From positions 260,541 to 324,540 of the forward strand of contig NZ_LN898216.1 of NCBI RefSeq assembly GCF_001457815.1: a stretch of DNA of 64,000 nucleotides. The letters run 5' to 3'. The DNA is from Vitreoscilla massiliensis. GTDB lineage: Bacteria; Pseudomonadota; Gammaproteobacteria; Burkholderiales; Neisseriaceae. The notes below the pieces were generated by a model, which worked only from the letters and a program-made list of their open reading frames with translations, ran no database searches and had not been told where the DNA came from. The position numbers and the translations under genes were made by a program. Shown here one piece after another: positions 9,664 through 18,840 of the stretch (position 1 is its first letter; each line of letters begins with the position of its first letter).

Positions 9664-12372
9664 ATGCTGTTACACTCACTGCTCAGTAATCCCAAAGATG
9701 CACCCCTGCTCGCCGATGTTTCGTATTTAAGCGGCGCTTTATTGGACGTGTTACAACACGAAACCAATGCCAATGTGATTGCGGTTCTGAACGAACTGCT
9801 CAAAACCCAAGATGCCACGGCAACGCTACACAAATGGCTGCCGCAACTGGATGGCACCCAAACCGAACAATTGATACGCGCATGCAGCTTGTTTGCCCAA
9901 GTGTTCAACATCGCCGAAGACGCGCACCACGAACGCCGCCGTTTGAGCCACGAGCAATCGGGCAATAACGAACGCCAAGGCAGCTTGCGTGCCACCGTCA
10001 AAGCCTTAAAACCGCATTTGAATACGGCACAATTACAGGCCGCTTTAAACCAAACCCAAGTGTCTGCGGTTTTGACTGCGCACCCAACCGAGGTGCAACG
10101 CCAAACCATCTTGGGCATTAACCGCCGCATCCGCACCATTTTAGACCAGCGCGGCCATACCTTAAGCCGCCAAGACAGCGAAGATTTGGACTGGGACATC
10201 CGTGCCACCTTGCTGACTTTGTGGCAAACCAACGAAACCCGCCCCTTCAAGATCAGTGTTGAAGACGAAATCAGCAATGGCTTGGGCTATTTCAATTTGA
10301 GCTTCTTGCAAGCCTTACCCAAGTTATACCGCAATATGCAACGCACTTTGCAAGACGCTTACCCCGACATCCAATTGCCAAACATTTTGCAAATCGGTGG
10401 CTGGATCGGTGGCGACCGCGATGGCAATCCAAATGTGTCTGCCGACACCTTGCGCTTTGCCGTACGCAAACAAGCCGATGTGATTTTCCATTATTACCGC
10501 GATGAATTGGCCGGCCTGTACAAAGAATTGCCATTGTCAGAACGCCGCATCGACGTGTCTCCAGCGGTGCAAGCCTTGTCTGAGCGCTCGCCCGACACCG
10601 AACGCGCGCGCGCAGAAGAACCTTACCGCCGTGCCATTGCCACCATCGTGGCGCGCATCGTCGCTTCAGGCCGTGCCTTGGGTTTGACCTTGGGCTCACG
10701 CGTGGGCTTGCTCGAGCCTTACGAGAACGTCGAAGCCTTTATCGCCGACTTACAAGCCATCGCCGACTCACTGGAGCAACATGGCAGCGCCTTATTGGTA
10801 CACGGCCGTTTGCAACAATTGATTCGCTCTGCTTCGGTGTTTGGCTTCTATTTGATGCCGCTGGACTTGCGCCAACACGCCGCTTTCCATGCCGACACCG
10901 TCGCCGATTTGTTTGCTCACGCCGGTTTGGAAGACTTCTTAAGCCTCAACGATGCCGAGCGCAGCCAAGTGTTGTTGCGTGAATTGTCGAACCAACGCCC
11001 GTTGTTCAACCGTTTTGTCACTTACAGCGACATGACCCAACGCGAATTGGCGATTTTTCAGGCCGCTCACGACATCAAAAACCAATTTGGTGAAAGCGCA
11101 ATCAACCAAGCAATCATCTCCAATTGCGAAACCGTCAGCGACATGTTGTGCTTGGCCTTGTTGTTAAAAGAGTCTGGCCTATTGTCGGTAGACGACGCCG
11201 GCAAACCGAGCTCACGCATCAACATCGTGCCTTTGTTTGAAACCATCGAAGCCTTGGAAGACTGCATAGGCGTGATGGACACCTTGTTCAGCATAGACTG
11301 GTACCAAGCCTTGCTCGCCAGCCGCGAACACCGCCAAGAAATCATGCTCGGCTATTCCGACAGCAATAAAGACGGCGGTTATGTCACCAGCCAATGGTCG
11401 CTCTACCAAGCGGAAGCGCAATTGGTTGAAGTCTTCGCCAAACACAATGTCAAAATGCGTCTGTTCCACGGCCGTGGCGGCAGTGTCGGTCGTGGCGGTG
11501 GCCCGTCTTTCCAAGCCATCTTGGCACAACCTGCCGGCTCGGTGGCCAGCCAAATTCGCATTACCGAACAAGGTGAGGTGATTTCGGCCAAATACACCGA
11601 TGTCGCCAATGCCGAACGCAATTTGGAAACCTTGGTGGCGGCCACTTTGGAAGCGTCTTTGTTGCCACATGCGACCGAAGAGCCGGATACCGAATTGATG
11701 CAAGCCTTGTCGGACACCGCGTTTGCGCATTACCGCAAATTGATTACCCACCAAGGTTTCATTGATTTCTTCTTGCAAACCACGCCAATTGAAGCGATTG
11801 CCAGTTTGAACATCGGCAGCCGTCCAGCTTCGCGCAAGACTTTGGCGAAAATCCAAGATTTGCGCGCGATTCCGTGGGTATTCTCATGGACACAAACGCG
11901 CTTGATTTTGCCGGCTTGGTACGGTTTCGGCACAGCAGTTGCCAGCGTGTGCGAACAAAACCCTGCAGCGTTGGCAAGCTTGCGTCACCAAGCCAAACAC
12001 TCGGCGTTTATCCAAGCGATGTTGTCGAACATGGAGCAAGTATTGGCCAAAACCGATTTGGACATTGCCCGCTCTTACATCGCTTTGAGCCAAGACCAAG
12101 AGCAAGCGCAAGCGATTTTTGACTTGATTGAGCAAGAATACCACCGCAGTCGTCAGGCCTTGGCCGACATCATCGGCTCGACCGAGTTGTTAAAGCAAAA
12201 CCGTTCATTGGCGCGCTCGTTGGCGCTGCGTATGCCGTTCTTGAATGCGCTGAACTGGTTGCAAGTGCGCTTATTGCAAGACTTGAAACAAGCGCCGCAA
12301 GACGCGCAATTGTTGGCGATGGTGCACTCCACCATCAACGGCATTGCCCAAGGTTTGCGCAATACCGGTTAA
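9664..12372 (+). CDS. ppc: Phosphoenolpyruvate carboxylase
   Basis: A 902-residue enzyme that carboxylates phosphoenolpyruvate with bicarbonate to oxaloacetate, refilling the TCA cycle. Active-site blocks are all present: LTAHPTEVQRQTIL, IGGWIGGDRDGNPNV, MLGYSDSNKDGGY and the glycine-rich FHGRGGSVGRGGGP. The C-terminal effector region ends in NTG. The ATG at 9664 has GAAGGAA just upstream; an in-frame start at 9619 lacks one. An intragenic uptake sequence at about 10033 encodes the LQAAL of QLQAALNQ. Transcribed alone; a terminator follows. Confidence 0.97.
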   Translation: MLLHSLLSNPKDAPLLADVSYLSGALLDVLQHETNANVIAVLNELLKTQDATATLHKWLPQLDGTQTEQLIRACSLFAQVFNIAEDAHHERRRLSHEQSGNNERQGSLRATVKALKPHLNTAQLQAALNQTQVSAVLTAHPTEVQRQTILGINRRIRTILDQRGHTLSRQDSEDLDWDIRATLLTLWQTNETRPFKISVEDEISNGLGYFNLSFLQALPKLYRNMQRTLQDAYPDIQLPNILQIGGWIGGDRDGNPNVSADTLRFAVRKQADVIFHYYRDELAGLYKELPLSERRIDVSPAVQALSERSPDTERARAEEPYRRAIATIVARIVASGRALGLTLGSRVGLLEPYENVEAFIADLQAIADSLEQHGSALLVHGRLQQLIRSASVFGFYLMPLDLRQHAAFHADTVADLFAHAGLEDFLSLNDAERSQVLLRELSNQRPLFNRFVTYSDMTQRELAIFQAAHDIKNQFGESAINQAIISNCETVSDMLCLALLLKESGLLSVDDAGKPSSRINIVPLFETIEALEDCIGVMDTLFSIDWYQALLASREHRQEIMLGYSDSNKDGGYVTSQWSLYQAEAQLVEVFAKHNVKMRLFHGRGGSVGRGGGPSFQAILAQPAGSVASQIRITEQGEVISAKYTDVANAERNLETLVAATLEASLLPHATEEPDTELMQALSDTAFAHYRKLITHQGFIDFFLQTTPIEAIASLNIGSRPASRKTLAKIQDLRAIPWVFSWTQTRLILPAWYGFGTAVASVCEQNPAALASLRHQAKHSAFIQAMLSNMEQVLAKTDLDIARSYIALSQDQEQAQAIFDLIEQEYHRSRQALADIIGSTELLKQNRSLARSLALRMPFLNALNWLQVRLLQDLKQAPQDAQLLAMVHSTINGIAQGLRNTG

Positions 12373-12410
12373 GCTTTAAGCGGCCTGTAAATTGACCTAC
12401 CAACCCTCCA

Positions 12411-12436
12411 ACACCCAGCCTAGGCTGGGTGTTTTT
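12411..12436 (+). terminator. Rho-independent terminator after ppc
   Basis: acacccagcc-taggctgggtgt forms an 11-bp near-perfect stem followed by a T run. A single uptake sequence lies just before it at about 12376-12390. Confidence 0.88.
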
Positions 12437-12588
12437 GCATCGCCAAATCTTGTGCACGCTGGATACGCACGCTTGAGCAACACACTAAACTACCCGCCTC
12501 TCATCCACAGCATGCTATAGGCAAATCGCTGCGTTTTCGCTACAGTAAAACCCTTACCCACCGACGATAAGGACTGGCTATATTAGAT

Positions 12589-13308
12589 TTGCAGCAGTAT
12601 TCGGCTTTGAGTTTTGATGTGTATGGCACCTTGATTGATTGGGAAGCGGGCATCGCCTCCGTGTTGCGACCGTGGGCTGAGCGCCACGGCGCGGGTTTGG
12701 ACGATGAGGCATTGCTACTGGCCTATGCCGACAATGAGGCGGCGGTAGAGCGTGATTGCCCGCAATTGGTCTATCCCGAGGTGTTACAGGCCGCATTTCG
12801 CCGCACCGCCAAGGATTTAAACCTGCCTGTAAACGATACCGACATTCAAGCCTTGGGACGCTCGGTGCCCGATTGGCCAGCGTTTGCCGACACCCACGAG
12901 GCCTTGAGCCGCTTAAAACAGCATTACCAATTGATTATTTTGTCCAATGTGCACGCAGAAGGCGTGGCCGGGAGCATCCAGCGCATGGATGTGGTCTTCG
13001 ACCAAGTGCTTACCGCCGAAGCCATAGGCTCGTACAAACCCAGCGCGCGCAATTTCCAATTCTTATTGCAAAAGGTGGGCGAAGCGGGACACCGCCCAGC
13101 GCAATTGCTGCACGTGGCACAGTCTTTGTTCCACGACCATGTGCCGGCCAAAGCCGCGGGTTTGGACACGGTGTGGATTAACCGCCGTCACGACAAACCC
13201 GGCTGGGGCGCGACTCCCAACCCTGGGGTAGCAGTACAGGCCGATTTGACCTTCCCAAGTTTGGCAGCGTTTGCCGATGCGGTGGATGCAGCGTTTGCGG
13301 CAGTGTAA
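12589..13308 (+). CDS. HAD-superfamily hydrolase, haloacid dehalogenase type II-like
   Basis: A 239-residue HAD hydrolase. Motif I is SFDVYGTLID (the nucleophilic Asp and a second Asp-like position), motif II is LSNVHAEG, the motif III lysine lies in SYKPSARNF, and a tryptophan/asparagine-rich segment (TVWINRRHDKPGWG) follows as in (S)-2-haloacid dehalogenases. Substrate unknown; many such proteins are general phosphatases. No ATG fits, so the TTG at 12589 is proposed, with AAGGA about 15 bases upstream, an unusually long spacing. An uptake sequence inside (about 12784) encodes LQAAF. Confidence 0.78.
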   Translation: MQQYSALSFDVYGTLIDWEAGIASVLRPWAERHGAGLDDEALLLAYADNEAAVERDCPQLVYPEVLQAAFRRTAKDLNLPVNDTDIQALGRSVPDWPAFADTHEALSRLKQHYQLIILSNVHAEGVAGSIQRMDVVFDQVLTAEAIGSYKPSARNFQFLLQKVGEAGHRPAQLLHVAQSLFHDHVPAKAAGLDTVWINRRHDKPGWGATPNPGVAVQADLTFPSLAAFADAVDAAFAAV

Positions 13309-13412
13309 TCGTGGTTCAGTGCGCTCAGTCGGTTTGCAACGGCTTGAGCGCAACTCATGCTGTATCAGTATTACAAAACACAAACGTGTTTGCGACTCAC
13401 TTTGCCATATTG

Positions 13413-13443
13413 AAGCGGCCTGTAAATCATTTACAGGCCGCTT
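13413..13443. terminator. Inverted uptake-sequence pair, likely bidirectional terminator
   Basis: aagcggcctgtaaa and its reverse complement are separated by 3 bp between two convergent genes, giving a 14-bp perfect stem. No long T run follows, so termination strength is uncertain. Confidence 0.72.
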
Positions 13444-13448
13444 GTGTT

Positions 13449-14399
13449 TCATCCGTATTGTTTGCCGCTTTTGGCTTTTTTATCCAGCAGTTGGTGTTTG
13501 AAGTGTATGCCTGAAAACACTTGGTATTCGTCCAAGCTGCGTTCAAAACCCAAGCCGTATTGCTCCAATTGATGAATGGCGCGCACATCGTCGGCTTTTT
13601 TGATGCGCAGCAAATGGCGGCAGCGCTGCTGCGCCAATTCGTCTTTCAGCGACCATTGCTTGTGGTCTTGCCAATGCAACGGGCGCTTGTTGAGGTTTTT
13701 GTAGTCGTGCCACATGAATGGCTGATTGGGCAAATACAGGTTGTAACCGTGCGTCCACAAACGCGCCGCATAGGTGATTTCCTCACCGTGAAAATAAATA
13801 TACGGGTCGTACGGCACTTGCTTGAACATGTCGGCGCGGCCAAACAAACTGCCGGCGGCAATAAACGCGGTTTGCGCACATTGTTTTGGTGCGGCCTGTA
13901 CCTCTATTGCGCCAGAAGTGACTTCGGGCAATTGCGTGGCACGAAAGCTTTGCACATTGAAATACGTGTACATCTGCTTATCGAGTTCGCCCGTTTCGGT
14001 ATCAAAACCCATAGGATAATGGGTAATCACCGCTTGCTCATCGCCGATGTTGGCATACATTTGCAGCAAATCCGTGTCCCAATGGCGGGCAAAACGGCTG
14101 TGGCTGTCGATTTGCAAAGCATAGTCTTGTTCGGCCAATAATTTGTTCCACACATAACCGCGTGCCCAACACGCCCCTTGCGCCTCGTTATAATCGAGCA
14201 CATGTTGCAACATATTGGCGCGGTCTGCCGCCACGCAGTCTTGGTCTTCTTGCAAATGAATTTGATTGAACACGCCAACAAACACCCGCTCAGGGTGCTC
14301 GGCTTGCTCAAACAAAGACGCCACCGTCAGCGGCAATTGCGCATCGCGGTAAGAGGCAATGGAAACAAAAATAGTGGCTTCGGATAAGGGCTTCATCAT
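13449..14399 (-). CDS. GlcNAc-transferase-like glycosyltransferase (PF11397 type)
   Basis: A 316-residue soluble GT-A-like transferase. TIFVSIASYRDAQLPLTVAS at the N-terminus, the ALQIDSHSRF block (a D-x-H/D metal site) and YIYFHGEEITYAARLWTHGY match the family that includes Skp1-hydroxyproline GlcNAc-transferases and bacterial surface-glycan enzymes. Donor and acceptor are not known. No signal peptide or TM segment is seen. It starts at one of two adjacent ATGs. It stands alone between a HAD gene (convergent) and a PaaI-like gene (divergent). Confidence 0.8.
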   Translation of the reverse strand: MMKPLSEATIFVSIASYRDAQLPLTVASLFEQAEHPERVFVGVFNQIHLQEDQDCVAADRANMLQHVLDYNEAQGACWARGYVWNKLLAEQDYALQIDSHSRFARHWDTDLLQMYANIGDEQAVITHYPMGFDTETGELDKQMYTYFNVQSFRATQLPEVTSGAIEVQAAPKQCAQTAFIAAGSLFGRADMFKQVPYDPYIYFHGEEITYAARLWTHGYNLYLPNQPFMWHDYKNLNKRPLHWQDHKQWSLKDELAQQRCRHLLRIKKADDVRAIHQLEQYGLGFERSLDEYQVFSGIHFKHQLLDKKAKSGKQYG

Positions 14400-14601
14400 T
14401 AACTGGGTGAGCTACACTCTCAAAAAAAGGGGAACGGGCGATGCATCTTGCGCCCTCGTATCATGTGCATGAACACAAATTGGTGCACACACTATAAAAC
14501 ACCCACTGCGGTAATGCTGGGTTTTTACCTGACTTTAAGTATACTGAATAGCAGCAAGCACTTGAGCCATTCCGTCGTTTTGCCAATCTACAAGGAAAAC
14601 C

Positions 14602-15021
14602 ATGTCATTAAATCAACAACAAATCACCGCCCTGTTGCAACAACACTTCCCGCAAATTCAGGATGAAATCAGCATCGACGCCTTGAATGCCACCGAAGCC
14701 ATTGTGCGCTTGAGCGTGAACAACCGCCATTTGCGTCCGGGTAACACGGTGTCAGGGCCATCGATGTTTTTGCTCGCCGATGTCGCGGCCTATATTGCCA
14801 TCTTGGCACAAGTGGGGGCACGCACACAGGCAGTCACCACCTCGGCGCACATTGATTTTCTGCGCAAGCCCCAAGCCCATGCCGACATCCTCGCCACCAC
14901 CAAGGTATTGAAGATAGGCAAGCAATTGGCTGTGGCCGATGTGTATTTGTATTCTGAGAACGATGAGCACATGGTGGCGCGCGCCAACATGACTTATTCT
15001 TTGCCGCCGACCACAGCATGA
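14602..15021 (+). CDS. PaaI-like hotdog thioesterase
   Basis: A 139-residue single hotdog-domain protein. LRPGNTVSGPSMFLLADVA contains the catalytic-region aspartate of PaaI-type acyl-CoA thioesterases, and TSAHIDFLRKP matches the conserved second strand. Substrate unknown. AAGGAAAACC precedes the ATG. Its 3' end overlaps the 3' end of the convergent speD by 28 bp, so both stop regions code on both strands. Confidence 0.83.
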   Translation: MSLNQQQITALLQQHFPQIQDEISIDALNATEAIVRLSVNNRHLRPGNTVSGPSMFLLADVAAYIAILAQVGARTQAVTTSAHIDFLRKPQAHADILATTKVLKIGKQLAVADVYLYSENDEHMVARANMTYSLPPTTA

Positions 15022-15380
15022 GCAGACTCGCTCACCAAAGCGCCACGACTGAGCACGGTACTGTGACTGTGCTCGGCCTGTAATTCGGCGCGCAGCAATT
15101 GCAAAGCCGCTTCGATGCGGTGGTGTCCACACATGAATATGTCTATGGCGGCGTAAGCGTTTTCGGGCCAAGTGTGGATGCTGAGGTGGGATTCTGCCAA
15201 CAACAACACGCCCGTGACCCCGCCTTCACCCCCAAAAGTGTGAAAATGGCTGCCCAAGATTGTGGCCTCAGCCGCCACGGCGGCGCGCCTGAGCAAGGCT
15301 TCAATCTGTACCGCATCGCGCGCCCAAGCGCTGTCGATGCCATACACATCAAAGAGACAATGTTGACCCATAGCTTGCAT
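14994..15380 (-). CDS. speD: S-adenosylmethionine decarboxylase proenzyme
   Basis: A 128-residue prokaryotic-type SpeD. The self-cleavage site that makes the pyruvoyl cofactor is AE-S64HLSIHTWPE, and the catalytic cysteine lies in FMCGHH. It supplies decarboxylated SAM, the aminopropyl donor for spermidine-type polyamines. It is last gene of the minus arm DUF350-SPFH-DUF4178-small TM-speD, starting 9 bp after the small TM gene. An aminopropyltransferase-like partner is on the divergent arm (18841). A second ATG three codons in is an alternative start. Confidence 0.93.
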   Translation of the reverse strand: MQAMGQHCLFDVYGIDSAWARDAVQIEALLRRAAVAAEATILGSHFHTFGGEGGVTGVLLLAESHLSIHTWPENAYAAIDIFMCGHHRIEAALQLLRAELQAEHSHSTVLSRGALVSESAHAVVGGKE

Positions 15381-15389
15381 GGACTACCC

Positions 15390-15533
15390 TTATTTGTGCC
15401 AACTGCCACCGCCACTGCGGATGATGCTGCTGCCAGTACCATTGCTGCGGCTGCTGTCGATGACCATCCAATAATTGAGGCCAGTGCTGATGACCAATAA
15501 GGCAATGGCATACCAAGAAAAAAAACCTTTCAC
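15390..15533 (-). CDS. 47-residue single-TM protein in the polyamine/SPFH operon
   Basis: A short frame fits exactly between DUF4178 and speD. A GTG start at 15531-15533 is preceded by AAGGGG at 5-bp spacing; the stop is TAA at 15390-15392. The product begins KGFFSWYAIALLVISTGLNY, one predicted membrane helix, and continues with a Ser/Gly-rich tail ending GGGSWHK. Spacing is 9 bp on each side, which argues for a real operon member. I recognise no family. In-frame ATG starts are absent, so a gene caller could easily miss it. Confidence 0.68.
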   Translation of the reverse strand: MKGFFSWYAIALLVISTGLNYWMVIDSSRSNGTGSSIIRSGGGSWHK

Positions 15534-15542
15534 ATTAGCCCC

Positions 15543-17186
15543 TTATTCTTCACTGTTAAACGGCAAGTTCAACAGCCAATACACAATAAAGCTGACAATG
15601 ACCACGCCAAAAAAGCCATCGCCGACCAAACCCATGAGCATGGCGGGGAAATTCACCACCCCATAAATCAACAACCATATCAGCGGCGATGCGGCTTTGC
15701 CGCCGCCATTTTGTTCGGCTTTGGTGCGCAATTTGTCGGCCATATTGCCATTAAAATGGCTGGCTTCTAGCCGCAGCGCCTGTCTGGCCAATTGGTCGGC
15801 AGCGCTGAGCTCCATAGGTTTGACCCCCAATTGGCTTTGCTTGAACCATGCCGCTACTGCGGCTGCCGGTATTTCGGTAATCGCCGACCATGATTGTTCT
15901 TCGCGCATTAAGCCGGTAGAGAGCTTCTGTTTTTCACGCCCGAAATCCACATAATAAGTGGTGTCGCGCGGCCCAACCTGCCAGTAAAACGCACCAGTGG
16001 CATACTGCACTTGGCCACCGTAATCGTATAATTCCGGCACCAAGCGATTGTTACCGTCTACAGGCCGCAATGGTTGCTGCAATTGTGGCCACACATCCAA
16101 AGTCTTGGCAATGGCCCAACGTTTGCCCGCCAATTCGGTTAACCACAAAAAGCCTTCTTTGGGCGAATACAGCAAGTATTCAAACCACGGCTCACCCGCA
16201 GGCACCAATATTTTGGGCTCGTTGTAAGAAAAAGCGGTGTGACTGGCTTCATCGCCGCGAACTTCTGATTGTTTCATCGCACCAATGACCCACCAATCTA
16301 TGGCCATGATGCGCGCCTTGCTGCCTATCTTCAGCGTCAAAGCCTCATCTTGGGCGGTGCGCATATTGTTGGCCGCCACCAAGCGCACTTGGTCTTCGTG
16401 AAACTCTATCTGGCTTTGGCAATACTCACACACCACATGCGTGGCCACACCAGTGACCCAGCGCACGGGGCCGCCACAATTGGGGCATTTGGATTGTTGG
16501 GCGCTGCCTTTGAGTTTGCCGGCACTGTCTTTGATTTGCTGCAAATCGCGGGTGTTTTGCAAACGCAGCGTGTTGAGGCTCACACCCTCGCCGATGAAGA
16601 TTTCTGGCTTGTTCTCGTCTTGGGTGTAATCCAAAGTCATGAACACATCGCCGCTGCGACAATCGACCACCCGCGCGCTTTCATGCTCAGGCACCAAATA
16701 AGGCAGCTCGCCTTCCGCGGCAAAGCGACCGCGATTGACGGTGCGCACATCGGCGGCGGCAAATTTTTTCGGGCCATAGGCAAAAAAAGTCCGGCCGATT
16801 TTCATGTCGGCAAACTTGGGGATGATGCCCAGTTGTGCCTTGGTTTCCAAACGCGTGAACACAAAGCGGTCGGACGATTCAGACAACCATGCACTGCTGC
16901 CATCGGCCATCAACGCATGCCATTCGTTCCAGCCGCCGCCCTCGTATTGCACTTGCAAGCGCCCAATTAAGGTGAACAACTGCCCTTTCCATGAACCGCT
17001 GGTGCCCAGTTGTAAAGGTGAAAAGTCGCGCAATACGGCCGAATGGCGGCCAGACTCGGTTAATGCTTGTCCTTCAAGAATTAACATCGAGTGGCAATAG
17101 CCACACACTTCAGTGACTGCGGTCGCTGAATGGATTTCGATTTCAGCGCCGCAGCTGGGACAAGGAGCATGGAACAGACTGGCCAC
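15543..17186 (-). CDS. DUF4178 protein with two zinc ribbons and C-terminal membrane helices
   Basis: A 547-residue protein. A first zinc ribbon lies at residues 9-32 (CPSCG...CGYCH) and a second near residues 235-260 (CPNCGG...CEYCQ). Each is followed by a beta-rich segment of DUF4178 type (for example WNEWHALMADGSSAWLSE and PWFEYLLYSPKEGFLWLTE). The C-terminus has about two hydrophobic helices (LIWLLIYGVVNFPAMLMG; GVVIVSFIVYWLLNL). It is likely membrane-attached with the ribbons in the cytoplasm. It follows the SPFH gene by 17 bp. Biochemical function is unknown; a link to the polyamine enzymes rests on context. Confidence 0.82.
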   Translation of the reverse strand: MASLFHAPCPSCGAEIEIHSATAVTEVCGYCHSMLILEGQALTESGRHSAVLRDFSPLQLGTSGSWKGQLFTLIGRLQVQYEGGGWNEWHALMADGSSAWLSESSDRFVFTRLETKAQLGIIPKFADMKIGRTFFAYGPKKFAAADVRTVNRGRFAAEGELPYLVPEHESARVVDCRSGDVFMTLDYTQDENKPEIFIGEGVSLNTLRLQNTRDLQQIKDSAGKLKGSAQQSKCPNCGGPVRWVTGVATHVVCEYCQSQIEFHEDQVRLVAANNMRTAQDEALTLKIGSKARIMAIDWWVIGAMKQSEVRGDEASHTAFSYNEPKILVPAGEPWFEYLLYSPKEGFLWLTELAGKRWAIAKTLDVWPQLQQPLRPVDGNNRLVPELYDYGGQVQYATGAFYWQVGPRDTTYYVDFGREKQKLSTGLMREEQSWSAITEIPAAAVAAWFKQSQLGVKPMELSAADQLARQALRLEASHFNGNMADKLRTKAEQNGGGKAASPLIWLLIYGVVNFPAMLMGLVGDGFFGVVIVSFIVYWLLNLPFNSEE

Positions 17187-17203
17187 ATCAACCCTTCAAA
17201 AGA

Positions 17204-18250
17204 TTATCCGGTGATTTTTTTGATGACTTCGGCTTTGGCAGTATCGTAATCCGCTTGGCTGATCAAACCTTGGTCGAGCAAAGTCTTCAATTGGGTCAAT
17301 TTGCCTGCCAAATCTTCACCTGCAGCAGGTGCCGCGGCCACAGGTGCCACAACGGGAGCGGCCTGTACCGGCTGTGCTGGTGGCGCCACTTGTTGTCCCA
17401 TCATCGCTGCCGTCATCGCATTGCCCATGCCCATGCCTGCGGCCAAACCCGCACCGATACCGGCCACGCCGCCTTCATTTTGGGCGGCAATGGGAATGGC
17501 TTGGGCAGTTTGGTATTGGGTGTAGCGGCTTAAATCGCCGACGATGCCCATGCCCATGCGTTCGTCCATGCGTTTTTGCAAGGCTTCCGGCAAGGTCACG
17601 CTTTCGACATTGAAGCTTTCCAACAACAAGCCCATGGCTGCAAACAAGGGTTGCAACAACTCGGTCATTTTTTGTGACAACGCCACTTGGTTGGCCGCCA
17701 TGTCCAAGAAAGGAATATTGGATGTACCAAATGCGGTCGCCAATTGGGTGACCGCCACATTGCGCAATTGTTCTTCCAATTGTTCACCGCGGTATTCGGC
17801 CGTTACACCGGTCACTTCTTTGAAGAATAACGCTGGATCGGCAATGCGAAACGAGTACATACCAAACGCACGCAAGGCCACTGCGCCAAAATCGGCATCA
17901 CGCACCGTCACCGGTTGCGAAGTGCCCCAACGGCGCGACAATTGTTGGCGCAAGTTGAAGAAATACACATCCGATTTAAACGGCGACTCGAACAGTTTCG
18001 ACCAGTTTTTTAAGTTGGTCAGCACCGGTAAGTTTTGGGTGGTCAGCTTGAACGTGCCGGCCTGAAACACATCGGCAGTCACACCTTCATCCACAAACAT
18101 CGCTGCTTGCGAATCACGTACGGTTAAGCTGGCACCGTTTTGAATTTCTTCATCTTGAATCGGGAAACGCCACATCAAGACTTCGGGTTCGGGATTGGGC
18201 CATTGAATGACATCAATGAATTGTTTTTTAATAAACGATTTAAACACCAT
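17204..18250 (-). CDS. SPFH/Band-7 protein with C-terminal SHOCT domain (YdjI/virion-core-like)
   Basis: A 348-residue protein without a leading TM helix. Residues 25-240 form the SPFH core (EVLMWRFP, SQAAMFVDEG, FNVESVTLPEALQKRM). A Gly/Met/Ala- and Pro-rich linker (GIGAGLAAGMGMGNA) follows, then a SHOCT domain (LTQLKTLLDQGLISQADYD). Such proteins assemble at membranes as scaffolds. It lies 13 bp after DUF350 and 17 bp before DUF4178. Domain calls are by recognisable pattern; client proteins are unknown. Confidence 0.87.
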   Translation of the reverse strand: MVFKSFIKKQFIDVIQWPNPEPEVLMWRFPIQDEEIQNGASLTVRDSQAAMFVDEGVTADVFQAGTFKLTTQNLPVLTNLKNWSKLFESPFKSDVYFFNLRQQLSRRWGTSQPVTVRDADFGAVALRAFGMYSFRIADPALFFKEVTGVTAEYRGEQLEEQLRNVAVTQLATAFGTSNIPFLDMAANQVALSQKMTELLQPLFAAMGLLLESFNVESVTLPEALQKRMDERMGMGIVGDLSRYTQYQTAQAIPIAAQNEGGVAGIGAGLAAGMGMGNAMTAAMMGQQVAPPAQPVQAAPVVAPVAAAPAAGEDLAGKLTQLKTLLDQGLISQADYDTAKAEVIKKITG

Positions 18251-18263
18251 GGTCTTCAGTCCT

Positions 18264-18662
18264 TTAGCTCAAAGAGGCGGCATTCAAAATGCCGATAGAC
18301 ACAGACAAGCCGAAAAATAACACGCCGACCGCGACGTTGTTGTTCAACAACTCCGCATTGGCATCTTTAATCAAATGGGTGGCGGCGAAATACACCAAAA
18401 TCTGGATGACAGCAGCGGCCACACCCCAAATCACAAAACTCAACATGCCGACAGAATGCAACATGCTCGACACCAAGGTAATGCAAAAGCCTATCATCGC
18501 GCCGCTCAAAGACAGGGCGCAGGCGATGTTGCCATTTTTAATCAATTCCAATTCACGCGCAGGGGTGATGCGCAAATAGACGAAGGCGAACACCACCAAC
18601 ATCACCAAAGCGACGCCAAAATACTTTAAATACAGCAAATATTGCCAAACTGCGATATCCAT
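18264..18662 (-). CDS. DUF350 four-helix inner-membrane protein
   Basis: A 132-residue membrane protein with four hydrophobic helices. The conserved pattern includes NGNIACALSLSGAMIGFC, typical of DUF350 (YjfL of E. coli belongs here). It is first gene of the minus arm and so closest to the shared promoter region at 18663-18840. Role unknown; family members are often next to PspA or SPFH proteins and polyamine-type enzymes. Confidence 0.87.
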   Translation of the reverse strand: MDIAVWQYLLYLKYFGVALVMLVVFAFVYLRITPARELELIKNGNIACALSLSGAMIGFCITLVSSMLHSVGMLSFVIWGVAAAVIQILVYFAATHLIKDANAELLNNNVAVGVLFFGLSVSIGILNAASLS

Positions 18663-18840
18663 GGTCGTACCCGTGTCTGTGTTTTAGGCCTCAATGTAAC
18701 GTAAAACCTCAGTTTTGTATATGCAATCAAGCTGAGCGCTGTTTGGCTGTGACACACATGCCAAATCGTTAATTCTTGCCATGAGGCGCCGCCAAAACAA
18801 ATGGTTTGTGTTAGCATGCTCGCACTTGAGTTTTTGGACT

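Noticed and set aside
9555..10277. A 240-residue minus-strand frame over the ppc start
   Set aside because: Antisense to the well-supported ppc gene, with no domain resemblance.
14430..14540. Terminator or regulatory hairpin between the glycosyltransferase and the PaaI-like gene
   Set aside because: Only a 5-bp GGGCG/CGCCC stem and an imperfect CCCA/TGGG pairing are visible, too weak to support.
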